DNA of 64,000 nucleotides from Panax quinquefolius (lineage: Eukaryota > Streptophyta > Magnoliopsida > Apiales > Araliaceae), in contig CM035171.1 of assembly GCA_020205615.1 (NCBI GenBank), positions 28,939,105 through 29,003,104 of the forward strand. Reading direction: 5' to 3'. Positions 24,438 to 37,130 of this stretch are shown piece by piece. Every line of letters begins with the position of its first letter. Positions within the stretch are counted from its first letter, which is position 1. The notes under the pieces are model-generated. The model was not told where the DNA came from and did no database searches. It saw only the letters and a program-made list of their open reading frames with translations. The position numbers and the translations under genes were made by a program.

Positions 24438-24439
24438 AA

Positions 24440-25770
24440 GGATTCTGTCCCCAGAATCTCGCTATTCTTACATAAACAAATGAGGAAACTTTTCCTTCAT
24501 TTTACTTTCGAGCTCCCACACGTTTTTTTTCAGAGATCGTGGTTACTCCAAATTACCTTTTTATCAAGGTATTACTTTATTTCTCAAGACTTGTTCCTTC
24601 CTATCAATAATGAATCGGAAGTTCTTCATAATGCGTTAAGTCTTTTTCTACTTGAATAGATTCATATTCTATTACGTGTTTGTAGTCCGATTTATAAGGA
24701 CGCAAACACGTACACGTGAAACACATTTGTGTATCTTTCCATTTCTGGAGGTAAGGCTACTTCATAAGCTACCTCTCCTACCCTTCTTAAAATCTCAAAA
24801 GGTCCTACAAACCTTGGACTTAACTTCCCTTTCTTTCCAAAACGTATCTTTCCTTTCCAAGGCGATACTTTTAGAAAAACATATGAACCTACTTCAAACT
24901 CCCTCTTCTCTCGATGAGGATCTCAGATACTTTCTTTGTTCATCTTGAGCCGCTACTAATCGAGCTCTTATTAGCTTCACCATGTCCGCCATTTGTTGTA
25001 CTCATCTCAGTCCCAACATTCGACGCTCACCTACTTCATCCCAACAAAGTGGTGTTCGTGACTTCCTTCCATACAACGCTTCAGAAGCATGGCATGCCTA
25101 TACTAGCGTGAAAACTATTGTTGTAAAGCGAATTCTACCAAAGGTAGATGTCATCCCAACTCCCCTTGAAATCCATAACGCAAGATCTTAACATATCTTC
25201 TAGCATTTGAATTGTTTCATTCACTTCATTCCATCCATTTGTGGATGATACGCCAGACTCAATCTCAAATGCTGCTCCCATTTGTTCTTGCAAACTCCTC
25301 CAAAAGTTCGACGTGAATCGTGGATCACGATCGACACAATCGAAAACAGTACTCCATGTCTAGAAATGATTTTTCGACATAAAGTTTAGCTAATCGCTTC
25401 TAGGTTATACCTAACTCCTATTGGTAGAAAATGAGCCGATTTAGTTAACCGATCCACTATTACCCAAATAGCATCAGATCCTTTCTCGTTGTTGGAAGTC
25501 CCACCACAAAGTCCATGGTGATATTTTCCCATTTCCATCTCGAATCTCCAAAGTGGATTAATTAATCCACTCGGTCTTTGGTGTTCAAACCTTAACTTTC
25601 TCGACAAGTTAAGCACTTACTAACATATTCTCGCGATCTCTCTCTTCATGTTCGGCCACCAAAAGTTTCGACGAAGGTCTTGATACATCTTAGTACTACC
25701 GGGATGTATCGAGTAATTTCTAACTATGAGCCTCACACATAATCTCTTCTTTCAACTCGTAATTATTTGG
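24440..25770 (-). pseudogene. Chromovirus B integrase with chromodomain (broken)
   Basis: Integrase inserts the cDNA; the chromodomain may guide it to particular chromatin. Reading the minus strand: the HHCC start ([15 protein letters not shown], then [12 protein letters not shown]) lies at about 25620-25720. In the core, TMDF carries the first catalytic D (about 25515), and GSDAIWVIVDRLTKSAHF (frame 25386-25616) follows in another frame. VDRDPRFTSNFW carries the second D (about 25320). NETIQMLEDMLRS carries the E (about 25210). The chromodomain (about 24470-24625) shows DRKEQVLRNKVIP and ELESKMKEKFPHLF. All three catalytic residues survive but are spread over different frames, and stops occur throughout. 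Confidence 0.85.
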
Positions 25771-26039
25771 AACCCAAATTCTTCCTTCAAAACGAAGTAA
25801 ACCTTCTTTATCAAGGTTATACTTAGTCTTCACATCATCCTTCATTATCTTTTTTCACACGCTCACATTCTTCAAGATTTATATCAGATTTCCTTAACCT
25901 GCTCCACTATCGTTGGTCGAGTCTCTATTGAGAATAACATCTCTCATTGTTTCACTTGGTAACTTAACTTCTAATTCCATCTTTGCCATCTCTCGTTATT
26001 AACTCATTCGAGTCGTTAACATTGATAGCTTTTTCTCTA

Positions 26040-26440
26040 CCCTTCCGACTTAAACGCGCTACTATTACATTCGCTTTCCCTGATGATATAAGATATCACA
26101 ATCATAATCTTTTATCAACTCTAACCACCTTCTCGCCTCATATTCAACTCCTTCGTGTGAAGATATATTTTAGCATTTTTATGGTCCGTGTATATCTCAC
26201 ATTTCTCCCCGTATAAATAATGTCTCCATATTTTTAAAGCAAACACTACAAACCGCCAATTCTAGGTCATGAGTAGGATAGACCTTCTCATAATCCTTTA
26301 ATCGACGTGATGATGCATACGCAATGAATGACCTTGCCATGCCGCATAAGCACGCAACCTAGTCCTCTATGTGAAGCATCGCTATAAACTATAAAATTTC
26401 TCGATCATCCGGGTAAAGATAATATGTGTGCCTCACTCAA
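26040..26440 (-). pseudogene. Chromovirus B RNase H remnant
   Basis: VYSDASHRGLGCVLMRHGKV is readable at about 26330-26390 (minus), including the first catalytic aspartate. IYTDHKN is at about 26180. The 3'-proximal part is out of frame. Position between RT and integrase is normal. Confidence 0.8.
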
Positions 26441-26559
26441 CCTCCTTTTTAGTTCTTGAAAACTATGCTCACACTTTTTCGTCCACACATACTTTCACCG
26501 ACTTTCTTGTCGATTTGTCAACTGGAGTAGCTAATTTAGAAAAGTCCCGAATGAACCTT

Positions 26560-27260
26560 CTATAAGATCCCGCTAACCCGTAAAACTCCTAACCTCGGTT
26601 GGCATTTTGGTTGCTGCTTCCCACTCATTCACCGCTTCCACCTTCACCGGATCTACTGGATATGCCATCTTTGTCTATAACATGTCCTAGAAATCAGACT
26701 TGCTCGAGCCAAAATTCACACTTAGTGAATTTTCGTGATACAACTTCTCCCTCCGTAGTGTTTCCAACACTATTCTTAGATGTTCAAGATGATCTTTAGC
26801 GCCTTAGAATAGACTAGAATATCAACAATGAACACTACAACGAACTTGTCCAAATTCTATTTGAACACTCTATTCATCACATCTATAAATACGGCTGGCG
26901 CATTCGTCAACCCAAACGACATAACCAAAAACTCGTAATGCACATAACGAGTTCTGAATGCCGTCTTAGGTATATCTTCCTTCCTCACTTTCAGTTGATG
27001 ATACCCCTGCATGCAAAATCTATCTTAGAAAAATATTTTGCCCCTTCAACTCGATCAAATAGATCATCGATCCCGGCAATGGGTATTTATTCTTAATCGT
27101 TAACTTGTTCAACTCTCGATAGTCGATACAAAGTCGTAACGATCCATCCTTTTTCTTTTTAAACAATACCGGTGCTCCCACCGAGAGACACACTCATTGA
27201 ATGTACTTTCTATCTAATAGTTCTTGTAATCGAACCATTAACTCCTTCATCTCAATCTGG
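26560..27260 (-). pseudogene. pol: Chromovirus B reverse transcriptase remnant
   Basis: The palm motif reads [16 protein letters not shown] on the minus strand (about 26808-26853). The second catalytic position is changed: FIDD is now FIVD (codons 26821-26832). Upstream, the segment near 26900-27000 preserves the LTNAPA-type region (frame-broken), and KKDGS-like residues occur near 27150. Downstream, residues of the FLGHVV and GYYRRFI type appear near 26530-26700. This protein could not polymerise DNA. Confidence 0.8.
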
Positions 27261-27479
27261 CGCCATCCTATATGGTGCCTTTTGAAACTGTGTCGCATCT
27301 CGCAACAAATCAATCACAAATTCTACATCCCTATCTCGCGGAATACCGTAACTCCTCCGAAAACACATCATCAAATTCTTGAACCACTACTATATCTGCT
27401 CCAATGATGTTCCCACTCTTTGGGTATCCACCACATGACACATATAACCCTTACACCCCTTCTTCAACATCTTCCTAGC

Positions 27480-27930
27480 TTGTGTCATGGTTAGACAACA
27501 AGAACGTCCCTTGATTTATTTCCATAAAACACCACCTCGTGTTTCTTAGAAAGCCTTAGGTTTACACTTTTCTATAATAATCTATTATCGCTCTATGGTT
27601 AATTAACCAATCCATACCGAGAATCACATCGAATTCTCTTAACCTTTATCGGTAAAAGATCTACCGATAATCTATTACCCCGATATCTATTAAAACAATT
27701 CCTATGAATGTGTTCAATGGGAATTATCTCTCTCGCTTTGCTACCTTAACGCCTAAAGGTATTTCTAACTTTTCGTGATTTAATCCCAATTGCTTAGCAA
27801 ATCCACATGCTATAAAAAGAACAAGTAGCACCCAAGTCAAATAACACGTAAGCATTTATTTCATTGACCGAATGATACATCGCTATTACATCCGCTGATG
27901 CAACCGCATCTTCGACGGTCATATTAAACG
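27480..27930 (-). pseudogene. Chromovirus B aspartic protease remnant
   Basis: NAYVLFDLGATCSFYS is read on the minus strand near 27810-27860. The active-site triplet, usually D-T/S-G, is DLG here. Stops interrupt the rest. It lies just downstream of the gag zinc knuckles, as expected. Confidence 0.75.
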
Positions 27931-28400
27931 TTCAAATGAGGGTCTACCCAATGATGGTGTTGGTCCAGTAATGACCAAATTGCCACTACCAGAACCTTTA
28001 CTACCCTCTGCCCCTTTCTTCGTGCAATTTCTTGCCATGTGGTCCACCGACCCACAAACAAAACATCCCCGACTTTTCTTAGGATTAAGACAGTTGAGAG
28101 ATATGTGACCCAACTGTCCACAGTTATAACAACCTATTTTCCCTTTCAGATAGACTCCTAGATGAGTCTTACCGCATGTCTTTCATGCCTCCATCCTATG
28201 TTTAGGATCCCCTTGTATCACCCAAGTATTCCCAAGGTTAAAATTCTTCCTCTTAGGCATATTGCCACTACCACCGCAACCTCTTACTTTATTTCCTCCT
28301 CTCCTTACTCTTATTCTTTTCTATCCTTGTGGTATCGGGTCAACGCCTCACTACCACCCTCCGCTATTATTATCGCCTTTTCCGTAATGGTCCCGTAGGA
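27919..28400 (-). pseudogene. gag: Chromovirus B gag, C-terminal zinc knuckles
   Basis: Three CCHC-like knuckles can be read on the minus strand: a CGKTHLGV-like one near 28170, CYNCGQLGHISLNC across 28090-28130, and CFVCGSVDHMARNC near 28020-28065. The last two are intact. Upstream gag sequence fades at about 28400, where the Ty1/copia LTR begins. The main part of gag, the 5' leader and the primer site of this element are missing. Confidence 0.8.
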
Positions 28401-30275
28401 AGCACTCTAAAAAACCGATATCCTACTATAGAGCTGTGGTTTTAGGCCCCCCGCTCAAACCCACGAGCCTTTCTCTCCTCCGTGTCCACTTGGTGTGGAG
28501 CGAACCTTGCCAATTCAATTATTAATTAAACGAAAAGATAAAGAATAAAAATCATACCCCTTGAAGATCGAGCTTCCTCGTGTACAAGTTCACCTCCAAT
28601 CCTTTTCGCTCTCAACTGAATCCACCGGTTTGGTTCCTTCCTTCGATCAACGTTAGCCACCCAAGTGTTTGGCCTCAGAGGTGATCCACCAAGGAAGAAG
28701 AAAGATTCAAGAAGATGGGTATTCGCTCAAACCCTAGTTTTTCTATCTCTATAGAAAAAAGAGCGTATTCTCCAACAAATCGAATTATTATTATTATGTT
28801 GAAAAAGTCAACAACCCCACCACCCACCCATAATAAGACTCTCTTATTTATAGATGGGCAACCCACCTTAACAATTAAGGAAATGGTTTTATTTAATTAA
28901 TTAAATTCTTTTAATTAATTAAGCCCTAATCTTATTAGGGATAATTAATTAAACTCCTTTAACTAATTTTCCTCCTAATCCAATTAGAATAAATGAGAGT
29001 ATTTATATTAAATTAATTCCTAAACTCTTTTAGAAATTAAAATAATAATAATTGTAATAATATTAATAAGACTCTCTTATTAATTTATATTTAATATTTC
29101 TAAAATATTAAATAATAATATTAAGCTATTTAATTTATTCTATCACCATAGATTAAATTAAATATACATAATATATTATTACGATTATGCCATTAACTTC
29201 TTAAATAATTATTCTTCCTTTTATGGTGTGACCCTTTTTAGGTTCTCCATATTAAACCTGCCAGAATAAATCAATTAGAATAATTTAATCTTATTTAAAT
29301 AAATAAATTAAACAATTAATTTATTTAAATAAATAATATTTATTCTACAATAGGATAAGCCTCCCAATGATCAACGACTTTCCAGATAATATAGATTTCA
29401 ACATTAATCATAAAAGAACCTTTGAGTAAATAGTTACCGTGATAATTCAATCCTTCCACCATACAATGTCCCAATTAAATATAAGACATGGAATTATCAC
29501 AAGTCTTATTTTATTTAATTATATGTATTTCGATCCTTAAATGCACAACTCCAAATAATGCAAATTAGAAACTCCTTTCTAATTTCATTCTCGCCGCCAA
29601 GGACTACCGGGTTGTCATTTATCGAATCACATAGACATTTCTTCTTCTTTATTTGAAGTGGTAGATTCTTTATCGATCATACATTATCTCCATGTACAAC
29701 TTATTATACCCAAGCATACCCTTTGATATACCCTAAGGGTCTTAAGGAATAAGTCAAAGTATAACTCATCATACACAAGATACTATGATGATCTCAAGTC
29801 CAAGGATCACTCAGACTACTATCACTACAGAATTCCTATCGACAGCAAGTAAAACTCCATTAGGTATTCCTTAATGAGCCAATGCTCAAATGAACTTATT
29901 CTCTAATAAGCACCTACATATACTTGCTTTTAGTGTTCCACACAAATGATCATGAGATCAATCATCCTCATCCAACGAGCAAAGCAACGATGTATTCAAT
30001 CTATCCCGGATTCACTAATCCCCAATTTAGTAATCCAACGATTGGAGAATTATTTTAGTTTTAAGCTTTCTAAGAATTTAGATCTCATTAGAATGATCAT
30101 CATCATTATTCTAAAAGCATTGCTTAAAACTACGGGTTTATCACATATTATAAAACAAAGATCATGTAGATAATTAAAAGCCTTTAATAAATTAATACTT
30201 TTTATTAATAAATGAATAAGATTGTTACAAAGTATATGCTTTATCATCAAACATGATCGGGCTTGTGTGCATACT
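28400..30275 (-). mobile_element. Ty1/copia 3' LTR
   Basis: 28530-30265 is repeated almost exactly at 46849-48605, with few substitutions but many small indels. The two copies bracket a minus-strand Ty1/copia coding region, so they are its LTRs (about 1.9 kb). On the minus strand the LTR begins near 30270 with GTAGTATGCACAC, after the polypurine tract. The last ~120 bp (28400-28530) do not match the other copy, so that end is uncertain. Open frames at 28162, 28675 and 29946 are chance. Confidence 0.8.
28843..28852 (-). promoter_or_regulatory. TATA box of the copia 3' LTR
   Basis: TATAAATAAG reads on the minus strand. In the 5' LTR the corresponding place (about 47168-47180) reads TATCTTAAATAAG, so the TATA element of the copy that would drive transcription is disturbed. 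Confidence 0.55.
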
Positions 30276-30296
30276 ACTTTCAATCTCCCACTTGCA
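30273..30296 (-). promoter_or_regulatory. Polypurine tract of the copia element
   Basis: On the minus strand, GCAAGTGGGAGATTG, preceded by CTTTAGT, lies directly before the LTR. AAGTGGGAGATTG is the classic 3' border of plant Ty1/copia elements. Confidence 0.85.
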
Positions 30297-30299
30297 CTA

Positions 30300-33200
30300 A
30301 AGCCAATCGCCATGGTATCTTATACTCTTCTTCTCTAAGTGACGATTATTATCCCGCCGTTGGATAAGCTTTAGTTAATGGATATGTAATGTTGTTCTTG
30401 AGAGTCCACTATCTCTATAGTGATTTCCCATCTTTCAATGATTCTAATAATCAAATGAAAGTGCCACAACACATGTTTAGATCCAAGATGAGACTTAGAA
30501 CTATTCCTAGTTCTCAGAATGAACTTTTAATCCAAACAATCAACTTGCAGCCTTCATTTATAGCTATATACTTTGTCTTTATCACTAAACCAAAGAACTT
30601 TCATTGTTTGGAACCTTTCCAATTCATCGCACCATCGCTCAAGATAACGCTTTACCTTAAAGTGGATTTTTCTCATCATCTGGTCTCGTCTTCAAAAAAA
30701 CTTGAGTCTCGTTAAGCCCTCTAGTTTTAATTTAGACCCACCATGAATATGATCACATCCTTAGTGCTTGCTAAGCACTTTAAGATGTTTTTCACCGACT
30801 CATAGTGAACTTCTCCATAATACGACCGATCAACATCGTGTCTCAGATATTTCATTGCATACATGATTGTCACTCATCATATCTCTCTTTTCGTGAGTCT
30901 GTGGGGACTATTAAGAGAGATACACCCATAGCTCATCAACATGAGACATCTCTTGAGTTTGCCATGCTAAAACGACTTTAGCATCAAATGAATATACGCT
31001 CCTCGGGTTAAGTCGAGCATCCTTTAAATCTATCTATATAGATTTTATCCCCCAATTAAGATACTCTTCCCAAATCATTCATGGAGGAATGTTTAGACAA
31101 CTTTATCTTTATCGATCAGTAGCATTGGTATGTCATTCCTCATCCGTAGTATATCAACATATAATACTAGGAATGTCACGACGCTCCCTAATCGACCCTT
31201 TTTGTACACACTAGGTTCATTCTTATTTTTGATAAAATCAAACTCTTTTGATGATTACTCATCAAAACGAATGTTCCATATTTGAGAAACTTGCTTCAAT
31301 CCATTTCTCGATACAACACTTCTCATCAGATGTAATCGGATCATCATCTTCTATGATGTGTACCTCATCATCATCATCTATGATGAATCCATACCTCCTA
31401 GGTATCTTTTGCAGACTATTCCGATTTTATTTATCTGGCCAGGTACAATAGGTCTATCTATGTGTTCCTCTTATTCGACTTATAGTGTTTTGTGGTTCTT
31501 GAACTCTTCAAGATCTATTATCCTCCCACTAGCCCCCTTCAATGATAAACACCTTTATCTTGAAGGCAGCGTGTTTCAGAACAAACACCTTTTGCTAAGT
31601 AGGATTATAGAACATATACCCTAAACTTACTTTTAGGATGTCCCACAAATCAGATTTGTCAAATCTTGTCCCAAGCTTATCCTTTGAAACCTTTTCACAT
31701 AAGTTCGACAACCCCTTATCTTAACATACTTAAGATTAGAATCCTCCCCGTCCATAACTTTTATGGAGTCTTAAATGGATTTTGAGGTTACCATTTTCGT
31801 AGATATGCAACCATTTTAGGACATTATCCTGTAAGGATACCGGAATGTTTCAGAAATCATTATTATGGACCGCATCTATGTCCAACAAGGTACGATTTTT
31901 CCTTTCAGATACATCAATCAATTATTACGTATCGTGAGGTGTCCATTATGAGAAAACCATTTGAGATGATCTAGAAACTTATTGCACAAGTATTTATTCC
32001 TCGATCTAATCAAAGAATCTTAATATTTTGCCAATTTTTTTTCACTTTCAATTTTTGAACCTTTCAAATAATTCACACTTGTATTTCAACAAATACACAC
32101 ATTCAACTCTTTGAATGATCATCTCCTTTTCTTATACTAATTTGTTCAATATGCAAAATTATTTTTCACGTAAGTCAAGTATACAAAATTTATTAAGTAA
32201 TATTCCATTTATACAAAACATTATTATTATAAATATAACAACAATTGTTCTTAATTATAATACCAAAGATTTTATTGTCAACAATAAAATGGAAATAATA
32301 TTTTTAACAAGAATCGGAATACAATAACAACTTATCGACTTAATAGATTTGCTCGTAGCATTGCTAAACTATAAGTTTCTATGGCTAATGCAAGCAACCT
32401 TTGCTTCATTTTTTCCACACATAGGATTACTTATATTTGTTTAGCTTTTTCTACTGCTTGGTCCCTTCATAAATCTATATTTATGATAACCAAAGTCTCA
32501 GATCCAATACCCAAGTAGAACCTCGACTTAAAGAAAAATTTATTTAAATCATGAACAAAATCAGATTTGTAACCAAACTTCACTAAGCTTTTCGTTAGCC
32601 TCGCAAGATGCTTCTCGCAGCTTTTCCAAAGGTCCGTGCTTATTGCAAAGGAAGCAAACTCCTTTGCTATCCGTAGACGCTTTTGTTCTTATTATCCTTT
32701 GTTTATGCCTTTCTATTTACCTTCTTTGAATCGCTCTTCTTTTTCGTAAGATCCTTTGGCCCCTACCAAGAAGACATGATCTTTCTTGGTTCGAAAGTGA
32801 CTCTCAACATTTTTCAACATGTTAAGCAAATCAATGAGGTCGATATCTAGCTTGTTCATATGAAAAATTCACAACAATTGTGAAAGGAGTCCGGAGTGAG
32901 TGCAAGATCAAATCTTCGCTCAACTCTCCATCCATGACAAAAACCGTTGTCCTAATCGATCAATCAAATTGATTATGTTAAGAACTTTTTGTCTGCATTA
33001 TAGTGCCATTGGCCATTCTAGATCTAAGAGCTCCTTAGATATCTCGATATCTATCGGCCCCATTTTTTCCTCACCATCAACTACTGATGTGCAGTGAATA
33101 TAGTAGAGCATCCATAGTTTCACGCCGACGTCAAGCTCGTTACTCATGGATGCGAAAGCATGATGCATCGAGCCAATCAGGCATCATCTTCGCCACTTTC

Positions 33201-33379
33201 TAAAAGTAGCAATCTCTTCCTCAGAGGCATTGTTCGCAACCATGCAGGATAGGCGACATGACATAAGATAGCTTTTCAACCATGAGAACTATTCTCAAAT
33301 TCCTTAACCAATCCGCTTAATTTGGCCCCCGTTAATTTAGCATCTAATATGCTTCGCAGTTGATAGTAATTTTAGACAT
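30300..33379 (-). pseudogene. gag-pol: Ty1/copia gag-pol (shortened and frameshifted)
   Basis: Order on the minus strand is Gag, integrase, RT, RNase H, diagnostic of Ty1/copia. Gag starts at the ATG 33379-33377 (MSKITINCEAY) and contains a GPN..DWLRNLRIVL-like segment. A zinc-knuckle remnant, CFLCNKHG, is near 32660. Integrase keeps VSERKNRTLLD with the catalytic E (about 31875-31915) and a YELWTGR-like region (about 31750). In RT, KNEPSVYKKG leads to LVLYVDI at 31142-31171, where YVDD is expected. RT sequence before this is much too short: a SNMEHSF-like start jumps straight to the palm, so the N-terminal half is deleted. RNase H ends with KTKYIAINEGCKLIVW (about 30545-30595). The frame at 30389-30715 on the plus strand is antisense to this region. 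Confidence 0.85.
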
Positions 33380-33743
33380 TGTAAAATTTTTGTAAATGAA
33401 TTTGTAATTAACAACATTTTAACATACATTCTTTTATTAATTACCAAAATAAATTAGGTCTTGTTTTAAATTGGTATCTCCCACTATTTTCTTCAAACTA
33501 TATTACCTCACTTATATAGTTCGCAAAATCTAATTAAAGATTTGCTAGTGAGAATAAGGATCCCATTTCAAATGTATATATATTTTGTGGTGACACAACA
33601 AACTATATATAAATAAATAGGTAGACAACTTTTTGTCAATTACATCAACTATGCAACTCCTTTTTTTTTTGCCTCTTAGATTATTTTGATCAAGTGGTGG
33701 CACATCCGAATCAAAATTATCCAAGTTAAGTCCGACCTAGCAC
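33380..33743 (-). other. Copia leader segment next to gag
   Basis: This is non-coding DNA just upstream of the gag ATG on the minus strand. It holds one copy of TTGTGGTGACACAACAAA at about 33584-33603 and short A/T runs. It continues the long 5' leader of the copia element, whose remainder lies beyond the inserted chromovirus at 44.6-46.7 kb. Confidence 0.55.
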
Positions 33744-34310
33744 TCCATATATATCAAAAAAAAAAATATCATCCTTGTGGTGACACAACAAAAACAATAT
33801 TGTTCAATTTTCTTTATAAGCATCAAATGTGATAATTAACATCTTAAATACTTAATACTTGCCTTGTGGTGACACAACAAACTCATATTAAATATTTAAT
33901 ACTCTATTAATTTTATCATGCTAGAAGGCTTAACGCTCGATATTCCAAATATCTTTGAACGCTTAGACTTAATATAAAAATTGAGGGGTTTGTTATTAAT
34001 TTGTCTCATCTTGTTTAGCTGCATGCATGCATATATATAAAATACGCTATTATATTAATGAACATGTGAAGCATGTTTCATAATATATATATATATATAA
34101 GCATGCACATATAATACTATATATTCTATATGATTATGGATTTTTTATTCTAGTTCGTTACTAGAGCCACCAAGTGAACCAAAAGGTCAAACCCTAGGGG
34201 TGCAAAATAATATTTAAATATAACTATTACATTTAAACCCTGCTCCATTACAAACGGGTCTTCAAGCGTTTCAAATCCTCGATCCTCGATCTCAAATTTT
34301 CAAAAAATTT
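33744..34310. repeat. Direct repeat X, left copy
   Basis: This segment, from ACTCCATATATATCAAAA to about TCTCAAATTTTCAAAA, is repeated in the same orientation at 44629-45185. Shared blocks include TCATCTTGTTTAGC, ACTAGAGCCACCAAGTGAAC and CCTGCTCCATTACAAACGGG. It abuts the left LTR of the inserted chromovirus. A usual target-site duplication is about 5 bp, so this is not one. Confidence 0.85.
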
Positions 34311-35624
34311 AAATAGAATTTTTAAATAAAAAGGAATTTTTTATTTATTATTTTGAAATAGTAAGGGTTGATTTGATTAATGTGGATAGTTAGGGTTAAA
34401 TACGCAAATATTTCAAAATAAGCAAGTGGTTATAAAATATTCATTATTGATTTGGGAATATTCGTTGGTCGTGGAATATATTCGATATTTCGGGAATATT
34501 CACGACAACACAGCAGCCCATGTGTGGGCCCCATAACGGAAAGTTTATTGGATGAAGAAAACGACAAATATAAGTTGTTAAAAATAACTACAGAAGTTGT
34601 TATATCAAGTAATCATCACTGAATACCCTTATGGTTAAAAACAAGAATACGTGGTCGCACAAAAAGATTACACACCAGCATCAAGATTGCATCAATTATC
34701 GATCCTTACGTAAGAAGGCACTACTCAATAATGGTTACAAAGAATTATCGCTCAATATTTTATTTTATCGATTCAATAATTGTCGCATTGATATTTTATA
34801 TTATCGTTGTTTCAATAATTGTCATTACACATTATTTTCCATTATCGATCAATAATTCATATTATTTGAATAATATTATTAGATAACATTATTGGCAATG
34901 TCTAGAAAGTTCTCGCTCAAGGAGAGGTTTGGTCACCTAATCGCGCGCCAAGAAGGAGAAATCCTTATCGAAAGCCCCTCTTTCCGGAACCTACCGTCGT
35001 CATAATATCAGGATTCTCGTAATATTATTTGTGAATAATTAATTATTGATTCATATGATAAGAAAATATTTATTTTATGTGGATATAGATGGAGAAAATT
35101 TTTAATGATGACAATTGTTGAAAATTAATATTTTATCTTTTATAATAAAATAATTAATTTGAAATATATTATTATATTTTAATAATATAATAATGGAGGT
35201 ATATTTTTAAAATTAATGTGGGATATATGAGATATATGAGGATATATTTTTGTTGCAATAAAATTTTAAACATGTTAAACATGCTTTGGGACCCCATTTA
35301 TCGATCAAATTTGATTATATGTTATACATATATAAGTTGAGTATATGTCCACAATTTTTTGAAATTTTGAAAAATAAAATTAGAGAAATGAATTTGTTAA
35401 AAATTTTAAGAGGTGTTTTTTCTGATAAAAGGGTTATAATTATGAATTATGAAGTTCAAGGTGGAAAATTTAGAATTGAGGGCCCCACTTTTGGTTGGTG
35501 AAAACGTTTTTTGCATTTTTGAATTTTATGTTTCAAATGGTGGTGGTGGCAGTAGTAGGGTGAAAAGCCATAATATATATTAATATTTTATTAAGTCAAG
35601 TCGCTTTTGTGTTCTAACATTTTC

Positions 35625-35634
35625 CTATAAATAG
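35625..35634 (+). promoter_or_regulatory. TATA box of inner chromovirus 5' LTR
   Basis: CTATAAATAG is followed by GGGCTTAAGTTAGAATTG and ATCACACCGTAAAC. The whole block is conserved at 43169-43178 in the other LTR, supporting it as the core promoter. Confidence 0.7.
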
Positions 35635-35923
35635 AGGGCTTAAGTTAGAATTGAAAATCACACCGTAAACAAAGTTTTTTCTTTTCTCTCTATATTATCG
35701 AGCGATTTTGTGAGTATTTTAGATACTTTGAGAGTTGTTAGACTCAAGGCAAGTTTCATTCAAAGATCTATTCCGACCTTTCCTTCCAAGAAAATCGATT
35801 TTTCGAGGTAAGTGGATATTATTTTTTTTTCAGAATGATATTATTTCTTCAATATCATTATGTCAAATGTCGATCCGAAGTTTTTATCAAATTTGAACTT
35901 TTTTCATGTTCTGGGTTACTATT

Positions 35924-36135
35924 CATGAGTTACTATTCACGAAGTTACTATTCATGAAGTTACTATTCACGAAGTTACTATTCACGAAGTTACTATTTCA
36001 CAAGTACTATTCATGTAAAGCGTGAAGATGTTTTTTTTGTGGAATTTCTATTTTTGGTGCTCTGAGTTATTTATTCGATATTCAAGACTATTCACGATAC
36101 TCAAGACTATTCACGATACAAGACTATTCATAAAA
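35924..36135 (+). repeat. TTACTATTCACGAAG tandem repeats in LTR
   Basis: About six units of GTTACTATTCACGAA or GTTACTATTCATGA are followed by a second set of AAGACTATTCACGATACTC units. The 3' LTR has the same structure at 43459-43665, with fewer units of the first type. They lie downstream of the TATA box, within transcribed LTR sequence. Confidence 0.8.
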
Positions 36136-36364
36136 AATAAAATTTCTTCTTTTCGTCCAAAATATCTATTCGGATACTAGCTTTGATCAGATCCATGTTT
36201 TGATCATTCTTGAATTTTACACCACTATGATTATTTTTGAGGTATTTTTGACATGGATAAAACAAAGTACTAATCCTTAATCCTTAATCCTTGTCATTTT
36301 GTTTCAATCGATTCGCTTTTAAAAAATATTTTTCATCATCCTCGCCTTAAATGATGATATTATT

Positions 36365-36575
36365 GAATATCTTTGGCCTCAAAAAAAAGATGAATGATTT
36401 TCAAGAATATCTTTGGCCTCAGAAAAGAAAAAGATGAACAGTGTTTAAATGAAACGAACGACTAATCGATGAATATCTTTGGCCTCAGAAAAAAGAGATG
36501 ATGTGTGTGTTTTAAGATGAATATGATTAATCGATGATGAATATCTTTCGCCTCAGAAAGCAAAGATGAATATTT
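36365..36575 (+). repeat. TTTGGCCTCAG minisatellite in LTR
   Basis: Four units read AATATCTTTGGCCTCAG, then A/G-rich bases, then AAAGATGAAT. The other LTR has four to five (43905-44115). Unit ends ATCTTT and AAAGAT are complementary. A related array is present in the LTR at 1.5-2.1 kb. Confidence 0.8.
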
Positions 36576-37119
36576 GATTCGAGATGTATATCGATTGATG
36601 TTACAGGATAAAAGATAGACGATGAACTTTTAAATTCATACATAGAAGATAGTAGTTTTCATTCTCTACTTAACTCTTCTAATGAATTATTATTTCACCG
36701 CGTAATATTGATTTAAAATTTGTTGTCTATCAGATTCTATTAGATTTTTCCTCGTTGAAGACTAACGATAATTTGTTGTATATTATCTTAGTCATAATAT
36801 TCTTTATCGAGCTAGTTGAGCTCACCTTTTTCCTTTTTGTTCCATTTTTTTCTCGTGAGGCTAGAATATATGAGTATTTAGCTCTGGTATGGAATGAAGG
36901 TTTTAGAAAGGATTGTTTAGTAGTCCTCACCATTTTTGTAAAATAATGTATCAATAAATGTGATGAGGATTTATTTGAGTATAGATATTGTCTGTAAGAT
37001 AATATTTGTATTAAAACTCACAGCTTTATCGTTGTAATAATAAAGTTGTAGTTGTGCTTCGCATCACGTATCGACAACTCGTAATGGGTGATGTATACCT
37101 ATTTTGGGGGGCCATGGCT

Positions 37120-37130
37120 TGGTATCGTAG
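37120..37130 (+). promoter_or_regulatory. Primer binding site of inner chromovirus (degenerate)
   Basis: TGGTATCGTAG lies just after the LTR end. It is a decayed form of the Met-tRNA site TGGTATCAGAGC; the following TTTAGGATATGATC is typical leader sequence. Confidence 0.7.

Larger units (their letters stand above)
34319..37114 (+). mobile_element. 5' LTR of inner chromovirus
   Basis: It is repeated at 41893-44628 on either side of a plus-strand Ty3/gypsy interior. Landmarks in order are TTTTTAAATAAAAAGGAATT at the left, GTGTGGGCCCCATAACGGAA (34513), CAATAATTCATATTATTTGA, a TATA box at 35625, TTACTATTCACGAA repeats, TTTGGCCTCAG repeats, and the end CTATTTTGGGGGGCCA next to the primer site. 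Compared with the other copy it lacks about 20 bp at its outer end. The LTR length (2.7-2.8 kb) suits long-LTR plant chromoviruses. Open frames at 34631, 35286 and 36730-36954 are inside it and chance. Confidence 0.85.

Noticed and set aside
30389..30715. 108-codon plus-strand frame
   Set aside because: It is antisense to the copia RNase H region, which reads convincingly on the minus strand.
35924..36135. Regular short repeats as a CRISPR-like array
   Set aside because: Units are tandem and imperfect without unique spacers, lie inside an LTR, recur in the partner LTR, and the genome is a plant's.
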